A DNA stretch of 64,000 nucleotides, taken from Nocardiopsis sp. NRRL B-16309. GTDB taxonomy: Bacteria; Actinomycetota; Actinomycetes; Streptosporangiales; Streptosporangiaceae. Positions 17,759 through 26,765 of this stretch are shown one piece after another. The notes below the pieces were generated by a model. The model was not told where the DNA came from. It ran no database searches and saw only the letters and a list, made by a program, of their open reading frames with translations. Each line of letters begins with the position of its first letter. Position 1 is the stretch's first letter. The DNA lies in contig NZ_LGEC01000075.1 of NCBI RefSeq assembly GCF_001279585.1, positions 56,538 through 120,537 on the forward strand. Reading direction: 5' to 3'. A program made the translations under genes and the position numbers.

Positions 17759-18107
17759 CGATTTGGCGGACCGCAATGATCATCGGCGTGTCGTGACGCT
17801 TCCTTGGGGCGGAGAAGGGCTGGTCCGGGCGGGGGGTCGGCCCGGTGGGCGGGGCTCGGCCCGCGTCCCGGGCCGCCGTGCCCCGCCTCAGGCGGCCGGT
17901 CGGCCGGTTCGGCGCGCACCGCGGCGCGGGCGGCGGTACTCGAGCCGCCACTCCACGGCCGCGTCCACCAGCGCGGGCCCGGGAGCCTCCGGTTCGGGAC
18001 GCGCTCAGGCGCGGTGGCGGCGGTGCTCGTGGGCACGAGGGGGTCCTCGGTGGTCGGGCGGTCGGGGACCGGGCGAGTGGGCGGACGGACGCGGGCGCCG
18101 GTCCGGG
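17759..18107. other. Intergenic region behind the iron box
   Basis: About 350 bp between the iron box and the end of the exporter permease gene. It is GC-rich with no supported gene or strong hairpin. Confidence 0.4.
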
Positions 18108-18965
18108 TCAGCGGTCCAGCGACCGGAACCGGCGCACGGCCAGGGGCGCGGCCACGAGCACCACGGCCGTGGACACGGCCAGGGCCAGCGCCAGGGCGTG
18201 CTGGGCAGGCCAGGCGTCCGAGGGCAGGGACGGATTGCCGAACAGCTCACGGGTGGCCGTGACGACGGCCGAGAGCGGGTTCCACTCGGCGACGGGCGCG
18301 AGCGCGGCGGGCATCGCCTGGGCGGGCAGGAAGCTCGTGGAGAGCATCGTGAGCGGGAAGGCCAGCGGGTAGACGACCATGCTCACCGAGTCGGCGGTGG
18401 GCATGACCAGGCCCAGCAACGCGCCCAGGCACACCAGGGCCAGCCGGAACAGCAGCAGGACGCCGACGGCGCCCGCCGCCGAGGCGGCCCCGTCCTCCGC
18501 CCGCCAGCCCAGGAGGAGTCCGACCCCGAGCAGGAGCACGACTTCGACGGCGCCGCGCAGCATGTCGGACAGCACGCGGGCGCCGAGCAGTGAGACCGGT
18601 GCCATCGGCATGGACCGGAACCGGCCCATGACCTCGCGCGCGGTGTCGCGGGCGATGCCCGCGGCCGTGCCCGCGATCCCGTAGACCATGACCATCGCGA
18701 GCATGGCGGGTACCAGGTAGGCCGGGTAGTCCTCGGCGCCCGGCGGGGCCATGGCCTCGCCGAACACGAAGCCGAAGAGCAGCAGCATCATCACCGGCAT
18801 CGTGAGGGCGATGGCCGGCTCGAAGGGGTCACGGGCCATGTGGCGCAGGTTGCGCCGGGTCAGCACGAGCGTGTCCGACCACGTCTTGCGCGGCCCGGCG
18901 GCGCGTCGGGGCCTGGAACGAAGGGTGCCCGGACCCGGGGCCGTGGTGTGTGCGGCGCTGCTCAC
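18108..18965 (-). CDS. DrrB-like ABC-2 exporter permease
   Basis: This is a 285-residue integral membrane protein of the ABC-2/daunorubicin-resistance permease type with about six transmembrane helices. It shows the family's central block (ARDTAREVMGRFRSMPMAPV) and LVMPTADSVSMVVYPLAFPLTML. Its GTG overlaps the ATPase stop (GTGA), so the pair is translationally coupled. The likely role is export of a hydrophobic drug or metabolite; the substrate is unknown. Confidence 0.88.
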   Translation of the reverse strand: MSSAAHTTAPGPGTLRSRPRRAAGPRKTWSDTLVLTRRNLRHMARDPFEPAIALTMPVMMLLLFGFVFGEAMAPPGAEDYPAYLVPAMLAMVMVYGIAGTAAGIARDTAREVMGRFRSMPMAPVSLLGARVLSDMLRGAVEVVLLLGVGLLLGWRAEDGAASAAGAVGVLLLFRLALVCLGALLGLVMPTADSVSMVVYPLAFPLTMLSTSFLPAQAMPAALAPVAEWNPLSAVVTATRELFGNPSLPSDAWPAQHALALALAVSTAVVLVAAPLAVRRFRSLDR

Positions 18966-19945
18966 GCGGCCACCTCCGCGGTGTCGGCCGGGGCGGCCGA
19001 GCCGGTCAGGGCCAGGAAGACCTCGTCCAGGCTGGGGCGGCGGACGCCGACGTCGGCCACACGCGCGCCGGAGCCGTCCAACGCGCGCACGGCGCGGGTC
19101 AGGGTGTCCATACGGTCCGCGGCGGGGGCGCTGACCCGCTGCTCGGCGGCGTCGATGGTCGGCCGGACGCCCAGGGCCCGGCCGAGCAGGTCGGCGACGG
19201 CGTCCAGGTCGGCCGGGTCGCGTACGACCACGTCCAGCCGGTCGCCGCCGACCCGGGACCGCAGGTCGTTCGGGGTGCCCTCGGCGATGACCCGCCCGCG
19301 GTCGATCACGGCCACCCGGTCGGCCAGCCGGTCGGCCTCCTCCAGGTACTGGGTGGTCAGCAGCACGGTGGTGCCCGCGCGCACCAGGACGCGGACGGAC
19401 TCCCAGACCTGGAGGCGGCTGCGCGGGTCCAGGCCGGTGGTGGGCTCGTCCAGGAACAGCACGTCGGGGTCCTGGAGGAGGCTGACCGCCAGGTCCAGCC
19501 GGCGGCGCATCCCGCCGGAGTAGCCGTCGGCGCGCCGGTCGGCGGCCCCGACCAGGTCGAAGCGCGCCAGGAGCTCCTCGGCGCGCTCGCGGGCCACCCG
19601 GTCCGGATAGCCGTACAGGCGGGCGAACATGACGAGGTTCTCCCGCGCGGTCAGCAGTTCGTCGACCGCGGCGTACTGGCCGGTGAGCCCGATCCGGGCG
19701 CGGACCCGGTCGGCCTGGGCGACCACGTCGTGGCCGTGGACGGCGGCGCGTCCGGAGTCGGGGCGCAGGAGGGTGGCCAGCACCCGCACGGCGGTGGTCT
19801 TGCCCGCCCCGTTGGGGCCGAGCAGGCCGTAGACGGTGCCGGCGCGCACGGTCAGGTCGAGTCCGTCCAGCGCGCGGGTGGCCCCGTAGCTCTTGCCCAC
19901 CCCCTCGGCCCTGATCGCCGCGACGGGTTCGATCGGCTCGGACAT
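18962..19945 (-). CDS. DrrA-like ABC exporter ATPase
   Basis: This is a 327-residue ATPase. It shows Walker A (GPNGAGKTT), the signature YSGGMRRRLDLA, Walker B (VLFLDEPTTGLD) and the DrrA-type C-terminal domain (VRRPSLDEVFLALTG). It starts at ATG 19945 and is first in a two-gene operon with the permease. It is divergent from a TetR gene across a 68-bp AT-richer gap containing a perfect 15-bp dyad. Confidence 0.9.
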   Translation of the reverse strand: MSEPIEPVAAIRAEGVGKSYGATRALDGLDLTVRAGTVYGLLGPNGAGKTTAVRVLATLLRPDSGRAAVHGHDVVAQADRVRARIGLTGQYAAVDELLTARENLVMFARLYGYPDRVARERAEELLARFDLVGAADRRADGYSGGMRRRLDLAVSLLQDPDVLFLDEPTTGLDPRSRLQVWESVRVLVRAGTTVLLTTQYLEEADRLADRVAVIDRGRVIAEGTPNDLRSRVGGDRLDVVVRDPADLDAVADLLGRALGVRPTIDAAEQRVSAPAADRMDTLTRAVRALDGSGARVADVGVRRPSLDEVFLALTGSAAPADTAEVAA

Positions 19946-19980
19946 GGTGTGTACCGCCTAAACTGTATATCCCATACGCC

Positions 19981-19995
19981 TTACTGTTTAAGTAA
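19981..19995. promoter_or_regulatory. Candidate TetR operator
   Basis: TTACTGTTTAAGTAA has perfect 5-bp arms and lies in the AT-richer gap between the divergent exporter operon and tetR gene. It is a natural site for local repression by the TetR protein. Confidence 0.5.
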
Positions 19996-20013
19996 TACAC
20001 AGATTTAGGATGG

Positions 20014-20847
20014 GTGTCAACGACGATCCCGACGACGTGGTGGCACATGCGACAGCAGGAACCGAACCGGATGGCGCGCGAGATCGACCTGCTGTGGGGA
20101 CCGCGCGCCTCGCCCCGGCGCGGCCCCAAGCCCAAGCTCAGCCGGGAGGCCGTCGTCGGGGCCGCCGTCGCCCTCGCCGACGCCGAGGGACTGGAGGCCG
20201 TCTCCATGCAGCGCGTGGCCAAGGAACTCGGCTACACGACGATGTCGCTGTACCGCCACGTGGACAGCAAGGAGGACCTGCTCACGCTGATGGGCGAGGC
20301 GGCCACGGGGAACGCGCCGCCCGAACCGCGTGAGGACGGCGACTGGCGCGCCGGCATCGAGGACTGGGCCGACGCGACCACCCGCCGGTACCGCGCCCAT
20401 CCCTGGATGGTCTTCGTCCAGCTCTCGGGGCCCCCGAGCGGCCCCAACGGCCTGCGGTGGATGGAGGCCGGACTACGCGAGCTCGTCGGGGCCGGACTGC
20501 GCTCCGGGGAGGCCCTGGAGATGCTGCTCCTGATCACCGCCGCGCTGCGCGAGACCATCCGCATGGAGGTCGAGATGGGCCGGGCCGCGGCGGAGGCCGG
20601 AACCACCCTGCCCGAGAGCGAACGCGACTACGCCCGGGCCCTGCGCGCGGTGGTCACGCCCGAACGGTTCCCCACCCTCAGCCGCATGCTGGAGGAAGGA
20701 GTCCTGGACCAGGAGCCCGCGTCGCCCCCGCCGGAGGGCGGGCAGCCCGGAGGCCCCGCCGAAGGGCTGGACTTCGGCCTCCAACGCATCCTCGACGGGA
20801 TCGATGCCTACGTCCGAGCCAAGGACGGGGACGCTCGGGGCGCGTGA
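20014..20847 (+). CDS. TetR-family regulator of the DrrAB-like exporter
   Basis: This is a TetR protein of up to 277 residues. The helix-turn-helix lies around LSREAVVGAAVALADAEGLE followed by GYTTMSLYRHVDSKEDLL; a TetR_C-type helical domain follows. The first GTG (20014) has AGGA 4 nt upstream, but MAREIDLLWG at 20071 is a common start in this subfamily and equally plausible. It is divergent from the exporter operon and likely its repressor. It ends convergent with the cupin gene. Confidence 0.85.
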   Translation: MSTTIPTTWWHMRQQEPNRMAREIDLLWGPRASPRRGPKPKLSREAVVGAAVALADAEGLEAVSMQRVAKELGYTTMSLYRHVDSKEDLLTLMGEAATGNAPPEPREDGDWRAGIEDWADATTRRYRAHPWMVFVQLSGPPSGPNGLRWMEAGLRELVGAGLRSGEALEMLLLITAALRETIRMEVEMGRAAAEAGTTLPESERDYARALRAVVTPERFPTLSRMLEEGVLDQEPASPPPEGGQPGGPAEGLDFGLQRILDGIDAYVRAKDGDARGA

Positions 20848-20867
20848 CGCGGGGTGTTCCGGTCGGG

Positions 20868-22070
20868 TCAGCGGATCAGGACGAGGTGGTGCCGAGCCAG
20901 GGCCGCGACCACCCGCGCGGTCTCCTCGGCCGGGGTCCCGGCGCGCTCGGCCAGGTCGGCCACGGTCAGCACCCGGTGCTCGGCCAGGGCTTCCAGCACC
21001 GGCGCGGCCACGGCCGGGAGCCGGTAGCGCTTGCCGGACACCGAGACCGCCACCCGGCCGTCCTCGTGCTCCAGAGGCGGCGGCAGGACCGGGACGAACT
21101 CCACCCGGGCCCCGGGCGGCGGCGGGTCGTCCTGTACGGCCCAGGGCAGCGCGAACGACGTACGCCGGGGGAAGCGCGCGTCCCGCTCGGCCAGGACCTC
21201 GTCCATGTCCCACGCCTCGGCCAGTTCCAGCAGCCGCGCCACCAGCGCGTGCTGGTGCTTGCGCCGCTCGTCGGGTGCGGCGAAGCGGGGCAGGTCGCGG
21301 CGGAAGGTCTCCTCCTCGAACAGTCGGCGCACCAGCGTGTTCGCCCAGTCGATCCCCGTCGCCCGGGTGAAGCCGAACGTCAGGTGCATGCTCACACCGC
21401 CCGTGCCGGTGACCGTGTGCCACCACCCGCGCGGCACGTGGATGATCTGGCCGGGTCGCAGGACGCCCTCCCAGATCGTGTGCGTCCGGCCGTCGGCGTC
21501 CACGGGCGCGGTGTGCGCGTGGTCGGTGTCGTCCTTCATCGGGAACGCGCGCGTGCCCGGGCCGTGCACCTTCCAGTGCTTGGTGCCCTCCAGCTGCACG
21601 ATCATCGTGTCGTGGTCGTCCCAGTGGGTGTCGAATCCGCGCGACTCGCCCCAGATCAGGTACAGGTTGGCCTGCACGCGCTCGCGGACCAGCCGCATGA
21701 GGTCGTCGGCCGCCGCGCCGACACCGGGGTGCATCCGGTCGACGCTGTCCAGGACCAGGCTCGCTCCCGCCCGCAGCTCCCGGTACAGGGCCTCGGGGCG
21801 CACGATCCGGCGCGCGGTGCGCGAGGAGGTGGCGCCCGCGGTGTAGCGGTCGACCGGAACGGGGGAGCCGTCCTGGTGCAGGCGCAGCCGAGGCGGCTCG
21901 GGAGAGCACGTGGTCAGCACGTCGTTGAGATCGTCGAAGGTGAAGAGGGAGCGGACGGCGCCGGCGCCCAGTTCGGCGAAGAAGAACTCCTCCGACAGGC
22001 GGGTGGTCAGGGCCTCCCGGCCCACGACGTCGCTCAGGGGTCCGGTGAACAGTTGGCCGGGGTCGGTCAC
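20868..22070 (-). CDS. JmjC/cupin oxygenase with C-terminal winged-helix
   Basis: This is a 400-residue Fe(II)/2-oxoglutarate-type oxygenase of the cupin-4/JmjC family, whose characterised members hydroxylate protein side chains (for example ribosomal oxygenases). The metal triad is visible as His149-x-Asp151 (THWDDHD) and His218 (RGWWHTV). The last ~65 residues (from about SGKRYRLPAV to HHLVLIR) look like a small winged-helix domain. GTG 22070 was chosen because GGAAGGA lies 6 nt upstream. It follows a 35-residue acidic peptide gene and a prolyl-oligopeptidase gene on the same strand, so that peptide is a candidate substrate. Confidence 0.82.
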   Translation of the reverse strand: MTDPGQLFTGPLSDVVGREALTTRLSEEFFFAELGAGAVRSLFTFDDLNDVLTTCSPEPPRLRLHQDGSPVPVDRYTAGATSSRTARRIVRPEALYRELRAGASLVLDSVDRMHPGVGAAADDLMRLVRERVQANLYLIWGESRGFDTHWDDHDTMIVQLEGTKHWKVHGPGTRAFPMKDDTDHAHTAPVDADGRTHTIWEGVLRPGQIIHVPRGWWHTVTGTGGVSMHLTFGFTRATGIDWANTLVRRLFEEETFRRDLPRFAAPDERRKHQHALVARLLELAEAWDMDEVLAERDARFPRRTSFALPWAVQDDPPPPGARVEFVPVLPPPLEHEDGRVAVSVSGKRYRLPAVAAPVLEALAEHRVLTVADLAERAGTPAEETARVVAALARHHLVLIR

Positions 22071-22093
22071 GGCGGTCCTTCCACGAGGGGGGA

Positions 22094-22131
22094 CCCGTCC
22101 GGTCCGGACCCCGGGGCCCGGACCGGACGGG
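22094..22131 (-). terminator. Attenuator-like hairpin between peptide and cupin genes
   Basis: Perfect 14-bp arms (22094-22107 and 22118-22131) surround a 10-nt loop. It starts 7 nt after the peptide stop and ends 24 nt before the cupin start. Such a hairpin often lets a small upstream gene be made in excess over the downstream enzyme. Confidence 0.6.
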
Positions 22132-22137
22132 CCGGGA

Positions 22138-22245
22138 TCAGATGAAGTCGGAACTGCCGTCGGTTCCGTCGCTGTCGCCGCCCGCGGTGATGTCGCGGGA
22201 GGTGACCTCCGCCAGGTCCTCGACCTCAACCTCGATGGGGTCCAT
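22138..22245 (-). CDS. Candidate RiPP precursor peptide
   Basis: This 35-residue peptide reads MDP-IEVEVEDLAEV-TSRDITA followed by GGDSDGTDGSSDFI. The ATG has GAGGTG 8 nt upstream, and the frame closes with TGA just before a strong hairpin. The N-terminal half resembles RiPP leaders (alternating acidic and branched residues, an EDL core). The C-terminal half is a Gly/Ser/Asp tail after a Gly-Gly pair, with a D-S-D-G motif. It has no Cys. It sits between a prolyl-oligopeptidase gene and a JmjC oxygenase gene. I infer a modified peptide; the function is unknown. Confidence 0.6.
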   Translation of the reverse strand: MDPIEVEVEDLAEVTSRDITAGGDSDGTDGSSDFI

Positions 22246-22304
22246 GCGCACCGCACCTCACTTTCTGTGTGCCGTTACCTTCTCTGGCAGGGCGGCCACC
22301 GCGC

Positions 22305-24737
22305 TCAGCGCGGCAGCAGCCCCGTTCGTTGGGCCGCGAACGCGTGGGCGTCCGCGGCCAGGGCGACCGCCCGGCCGACCGCGCGCGGTCCGTGGCCGAC
22401 GTCGCGCTCGTAGCGCAGCAGGACCGGCGGGCGGTCGCCGTGGCGTGCCGCCGCCAGCAGCGCCGCGCACATCTTGCGCGGATGCGCGGCGCCGGTCCTG
22501 GTGTCCCCGGCGAACCCGGTGAGCAGGATGCCGGGATAGCGGTGGCCGGGCGAGTGGACGGCTCTGTCCAGGACCCGGTGGTAGGGGGAGTAGGACATGA
22601 GCGCGGCGAAGTCGTCGGGGTCGGCGGCGGTGCCGAACTCGCGGGTCCACATCCGGCCCAGCCCCAGCCGCTCGAACCGGGCCATGTCGGCCAGGGGAGC
22701 GGAGGCGATCACCGCCTCGCACAGGTCCGGCCGGGCCGCGGCGGCGGCCAGGACGAGCAGGCCGCCCGCCGAGCCGCCGGACAGGCAGAGCTGGTGGCGT
22801 GCGCACACGTCCGCGCCGACCAGGGCGTCGGCCGCCGCCACCAGGTCCTGCACCGCTCGCGGCTTGTCGCGCCCCGACCCGCGCAGGTGCCAGTCGCGCC
22901 CGGCGTCGCCGCCGCCGCGCACGTGGGCGACGGCGTAGCGGCCCCCGGCCTGGAGCCAGGCCAGCACGGTGGCGCTGAACCCGAACTGGCGCGGTCGGCC
23001 GAAGCCGCCGTAGGCGTGCAGGATGGTCGGGCCGGGCACGGGTGGTGGCTCGGGGGCGCCCTCGGGGCAGGGGTGCTCGCGCAGGGTGAAGACGCTGATC
23101 GGCACCCGGGTGCCGTCCTGGGACCGGCACCACAGGACCGTACGCCGGACGGAGGACCCGTGCGGGCCTGCGCCGGCACCACCGGTTCCATGGGACTCGT
23201 GGGAAGCACGAGCCGCCCGGTCCGCGACGATGCTGTGGGACTCGCGGGAAGCGCGAGCCGCCCGGTCCGCAATGTTGCCGTGCCGCTCGTGGGGCGGACG
23301 AGACGCGTGGTCCGCTCTGGTGCCGTGGGGCTCATGGGGCGCGGGCGTGGCCGTGTCGTCGTTCGTCGGGGTCGGGTTCGGGCCTCGCGGTGGCATGGGG
23401 AGCGTGGGTGCTGGGTCACCGCTCCCCGGGCGGTCCCCGTGGGCGGGCCAGGGGCGGGGCACCGGGTCGCCCGGGGCCAGGGAAAGCACCCGCTGCTGCA
23501 CGGCCACGTCGGCGTACCCGAAGTGGACCGTCCCGTCCGGGGCGTCCCCGGGTGTGGACACCATGCCCTCGCCGGGCAGGTCCACCGCGTACAGGCGCGC
23601 ACCCGTGCGCGCGTCGTGCACAGCCGCCTCGCTGATGCCCAGCCGGGTGCGTGCCACGAACAGGGCGGGGCCGCCCGGACCGGCACACGGGGTGAAGGCG
23701 TCCAGCGTGGCGCCCGGTTCCTCGGCCACGACCTCGCGCCAGTGCCCGACACCGGGCTCGTGCGGGGAGACCGCGCAGATCCGACGATGCGGCGCCCGCA
23801 GGGTCGTGCGCAGGTACAGCAGCCCGTCCGGCCCGAGCCGGGCCTCGGTCTCGCCGTCCTCCCCGACCTGCACGGCGCTCAGCCGCGGGCCGCGGGTGCG
23901 GCTGGGGCGTGCGCCGAGGTCGGCCAGCCACAGGTCCGTGCGGTGCCCGGTGCCGTGGCTCTCCGTGACCAGCAGCCAGCGTCCGCCCAGCACGCGCACG
24001 CCGGGCACGGTGTCGGGTGCCGTGCACGCGTGCACGAGGGTCTCGGCGCCGTCGGCGACCCGGCGCAGCCACACTCCGCGCACGCCCTGGGCGCCGTCGC
24101 GGCGGACGTAGCAGAAGGCCGGGCCCTCCCCGGGCAGCCAGGCGACGTGGGAGTAGCGCACGCCCGCGACGGCGGGCCCGACCTGGGAACCGGAGTCGGT
24201 GCGCAGCACCCGTAGTCCGCCGCGTTCGACTCCGCCGGACGATGTCTGCAGGGCGACCAGGCGGCCGTCCGGGTCGGGCTCCCAGGCGTCGAGGGTGGTA
24301 CGTCCGCTGGGGTCGTGCGCGGCGGGATCGAAGACGGTGCGCGGCGGTCCCCGGCCGTCGTCGTCGAACACGACCAGCCGGGGGTGCTCGGCGCCCGCCG
24401 GGCGCAGCGTGGCGAAGACCCGGCCGGGTCGGACCACGGGCGGGGTCCACAGGTCGGTGTCCACCAGCGCGCGGATCCGTTCCGCCAGACGCCCGCGCAG
24501 CGGCCAGGTGGCGGCCTCGCGCTCGTACTCGCGGCCGCGCTCCTCGATCCAGTTGATCGTCTCGGGGGAGTCGGCGGTCTCCAGCCAGCGGTAGGGATCG
24601 GGCACGGCCCGTCCGTGGAGGGTGTCCAGGACGGAGGCGGGATCGTGGACGAGGGCGGCTCCGGGGGCTCGGTTGCGCACCATCACATGCTTGGCTCTGG
24701 GCGGCGCGACGGTCAAGGCAAGGGTCCCTGGCCCCAT
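22305..24737 (-). CDS. Prolyl oligopeptidase (S9A)
   Basis: This is a protein of up to 810 residues. The N-terminal DPYRWLE is a hallmark of S9A. A beta-propeller region follows, then an alpha/beta hydrolase domain with HAYGGFG, RGGGDAGRDWH, Ser656 in GGSAGG, Asp745 in FAGDTRTG and His782 in RDVGHG. A low-complexity insertion with a 15-residue repeat (ADRAARAS type) separates the two domains. There is no signal peptide, so it is probably cytoplasmic. Start sites at 24737 and 24683 both lack a good ribosome-binding site. It is 59 bp upstream of the acidic peptide gene and could act as its leader protease. Confidence 0.88.
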   Translation of the reverse strand: MGPGTLALTVAPPRAKHVMVRNRAPGAALVHDPASVLDTLHGRAVPDPYRWLETADSPETINWIEERGREYEREAATWPLRGRLAERIRALVDTDLWTPPVVRPGRVFATLRPAGAEHPRLVVFDDDGRGPPRTVFDPAAHDPSGRTTLDAWEPDPDGRLVALQTSSGGVERGGLRVLRTDSGSQVGPAVAGVRYSHVAWLPGEGPAFCYVRRDGAQGVRGVWLRRVADGAETLVHACTAPDTVPGVRVLGGRWLLVTESHGTGHRTDLWLADLGARPSRTRGPRLSAVQVGEDGETEARLGPDGLLYLRTTLRAPHRRICAVSPHEPGVGHWREVVAEEPGATLDAFTPCAGPGGPALFVARTRLGISEAAVHDARTGARLYAVDLPGEGMVSTPGDAPDGTVHFGYADVAVQQRVLSLAPGDPVPRPWPAHGDRPGSGDPAPTLPMPPRGPNPTPTNDDTATPAPHEPHGTRADHASRPPHERHGNIADRAARASRESHSIVADRAARASHESHGTGGAGAGPHGSSVRRTVLWCRSQDGTRVPISVFTLREHPCPEGAPEPPPVPGPTILHAYGGFGRPRQFGFSATVLAWLQAGGRYAVAHVRGGGDAGRDWHLRGSGRDKPRAVQDLVAAADALVGADVCARHQLCLSGGSAGGLLVLAAAAARPDLCEAVIASAPLADMARFERLGLGRMWTREFGTAADPDDFAALMSYSPYHRVLDRAVHSPGHRYPGILLTGFAGDTRTGAAHPRKMCAALLAAARHGDRPPVLLRYERDVGHGPRAVGRAVALAADAHAFAAQRTGLLPR
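23192..23339. repeat. 45-bp tandem repeat inside the peptidase gene
   Basis: About 3.3 imperfect copies of a 45-bp unit start at 23192, 23237, 23282 and 23327. They encode 15-residue repeats in the linker between propeller and hydrolase domains. Confidence 0.75.
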
Positions 24738-24875
24738 GGCACGCGAGTGTCACCGCCAGGTCAGGTTTGGCGGGGGCGCCTCAGGGACGGCCCGGGCCAT
24801 CGTCGCGGCTCGGGGCAGGGCCGCGGTCGGCTCCGTGTCCTCCTCGCCCAGACGCCGAACGGGCCTCACACGGAC

Positions 24876-24917
24876 GGGGCCGCCCCCGGCCGCCGGGAGG
24901 CGGTCGGGGGCGGCCCC
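24876..24917 (-). terminator. Terminator-like hairpin after msiK-type gene
   Basis: Perfect 13-bp arms (24876-24888 and 24905-24917) lie 16 bp past the ATPase stop on the minus strand. A second small hairpin (AGCCCG/CGGGCT) overlaps the stop region. Confidence 0.6.
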
Positions 24918-24932
24918 GGGAGCCCGGTCGGG

Positions 24933-26153
<1,221 letters not shown>

Positions 26154-26610
26154 GGTTGGTCAGCTCCCGCTGGTTCGTGGTCCGCGGTGAGGGGGTCTCG
26201 TGGCCGACGACCCCTGTTCACCGCCCTGGTTCCGAAGTTGATCGAACCAGGAAGTTTCATTGATCACATCAGACACGATCTTGATCGAAATGTCCAGAGT
26301 TGGCGGAGCATCGATCTGATTGTGGTCAGACACAAACCCCCGACGCTCAGCTGGCGTGGCGGGCCCAGGTGCGTTAGCCTGTCCGACGGTTCTTCACTTT
26401 CTCCCCTTCACCACCACGACACGGCACCGACGACACGGCCGCCGGGTTGAGGCACGAGGTCGGGGAGTCTGGGTAACCTAACGACCAGTCCAGCACTGGA
26501 CGGACCGGTTGTGCGGCCCCCGCTCGTCCGATCTGACGCCGCATCACACGCCAGGTGCGGTTGCGATCGGGTGAGGGGAGGAGTACCGCGACCGGGCGGG
26601 GGGTTGGACC
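26154..26610. promoter_or_regulatory. AT-richer region upstream of msiK-type gene
   Basis: This gap is unusually AT-rich near 26230-26340. It holds two TTGATCGAA direct repeats (26238 and 26281) and a TTGTG/CACAA dyad around 26319-26334, which may be regulatory for the minus-strand sugar ATPase. A half iron-box-like TAACCTAA occurs near 26475. I see no gene. Confidence 0.4.
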
Positions 26611-26703
26611 CGGAAAAGGCCCGAACATCCAGTAGACAACGGTCTTCCGAGCTCGCCGCCGACGGGACGGAGCCGGTCCGAAGGGTGGCTCGGGCCTTTT
26701 CCG
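26611..26703 (+). ncRNA. Structured leader candidate upstream of lnt
   Basis: CGGAAAAGGCCCGA (26611-26624) and its exact complement (26690-26703) enclose 65 nt, ending about 60 nt before the lnt start. A 14-bp closing stem around an internal domain suggests a folded leader RNA or, less likely, a terminator. I do not recognise a known riboswitch. Confidence 0.35.
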
Positions 26704-26765
26704 CGTCCCCCCATATGCTCTAACCGCCAGCATCTTCACGCGCCAGCGGAAAGCGAGCTACCCAG

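Noticed and set aside
26466..26484. Possible second iron box (TAACCTAA half)
   Set aside because: Only the right half matches; total about 12 of 19 positions.
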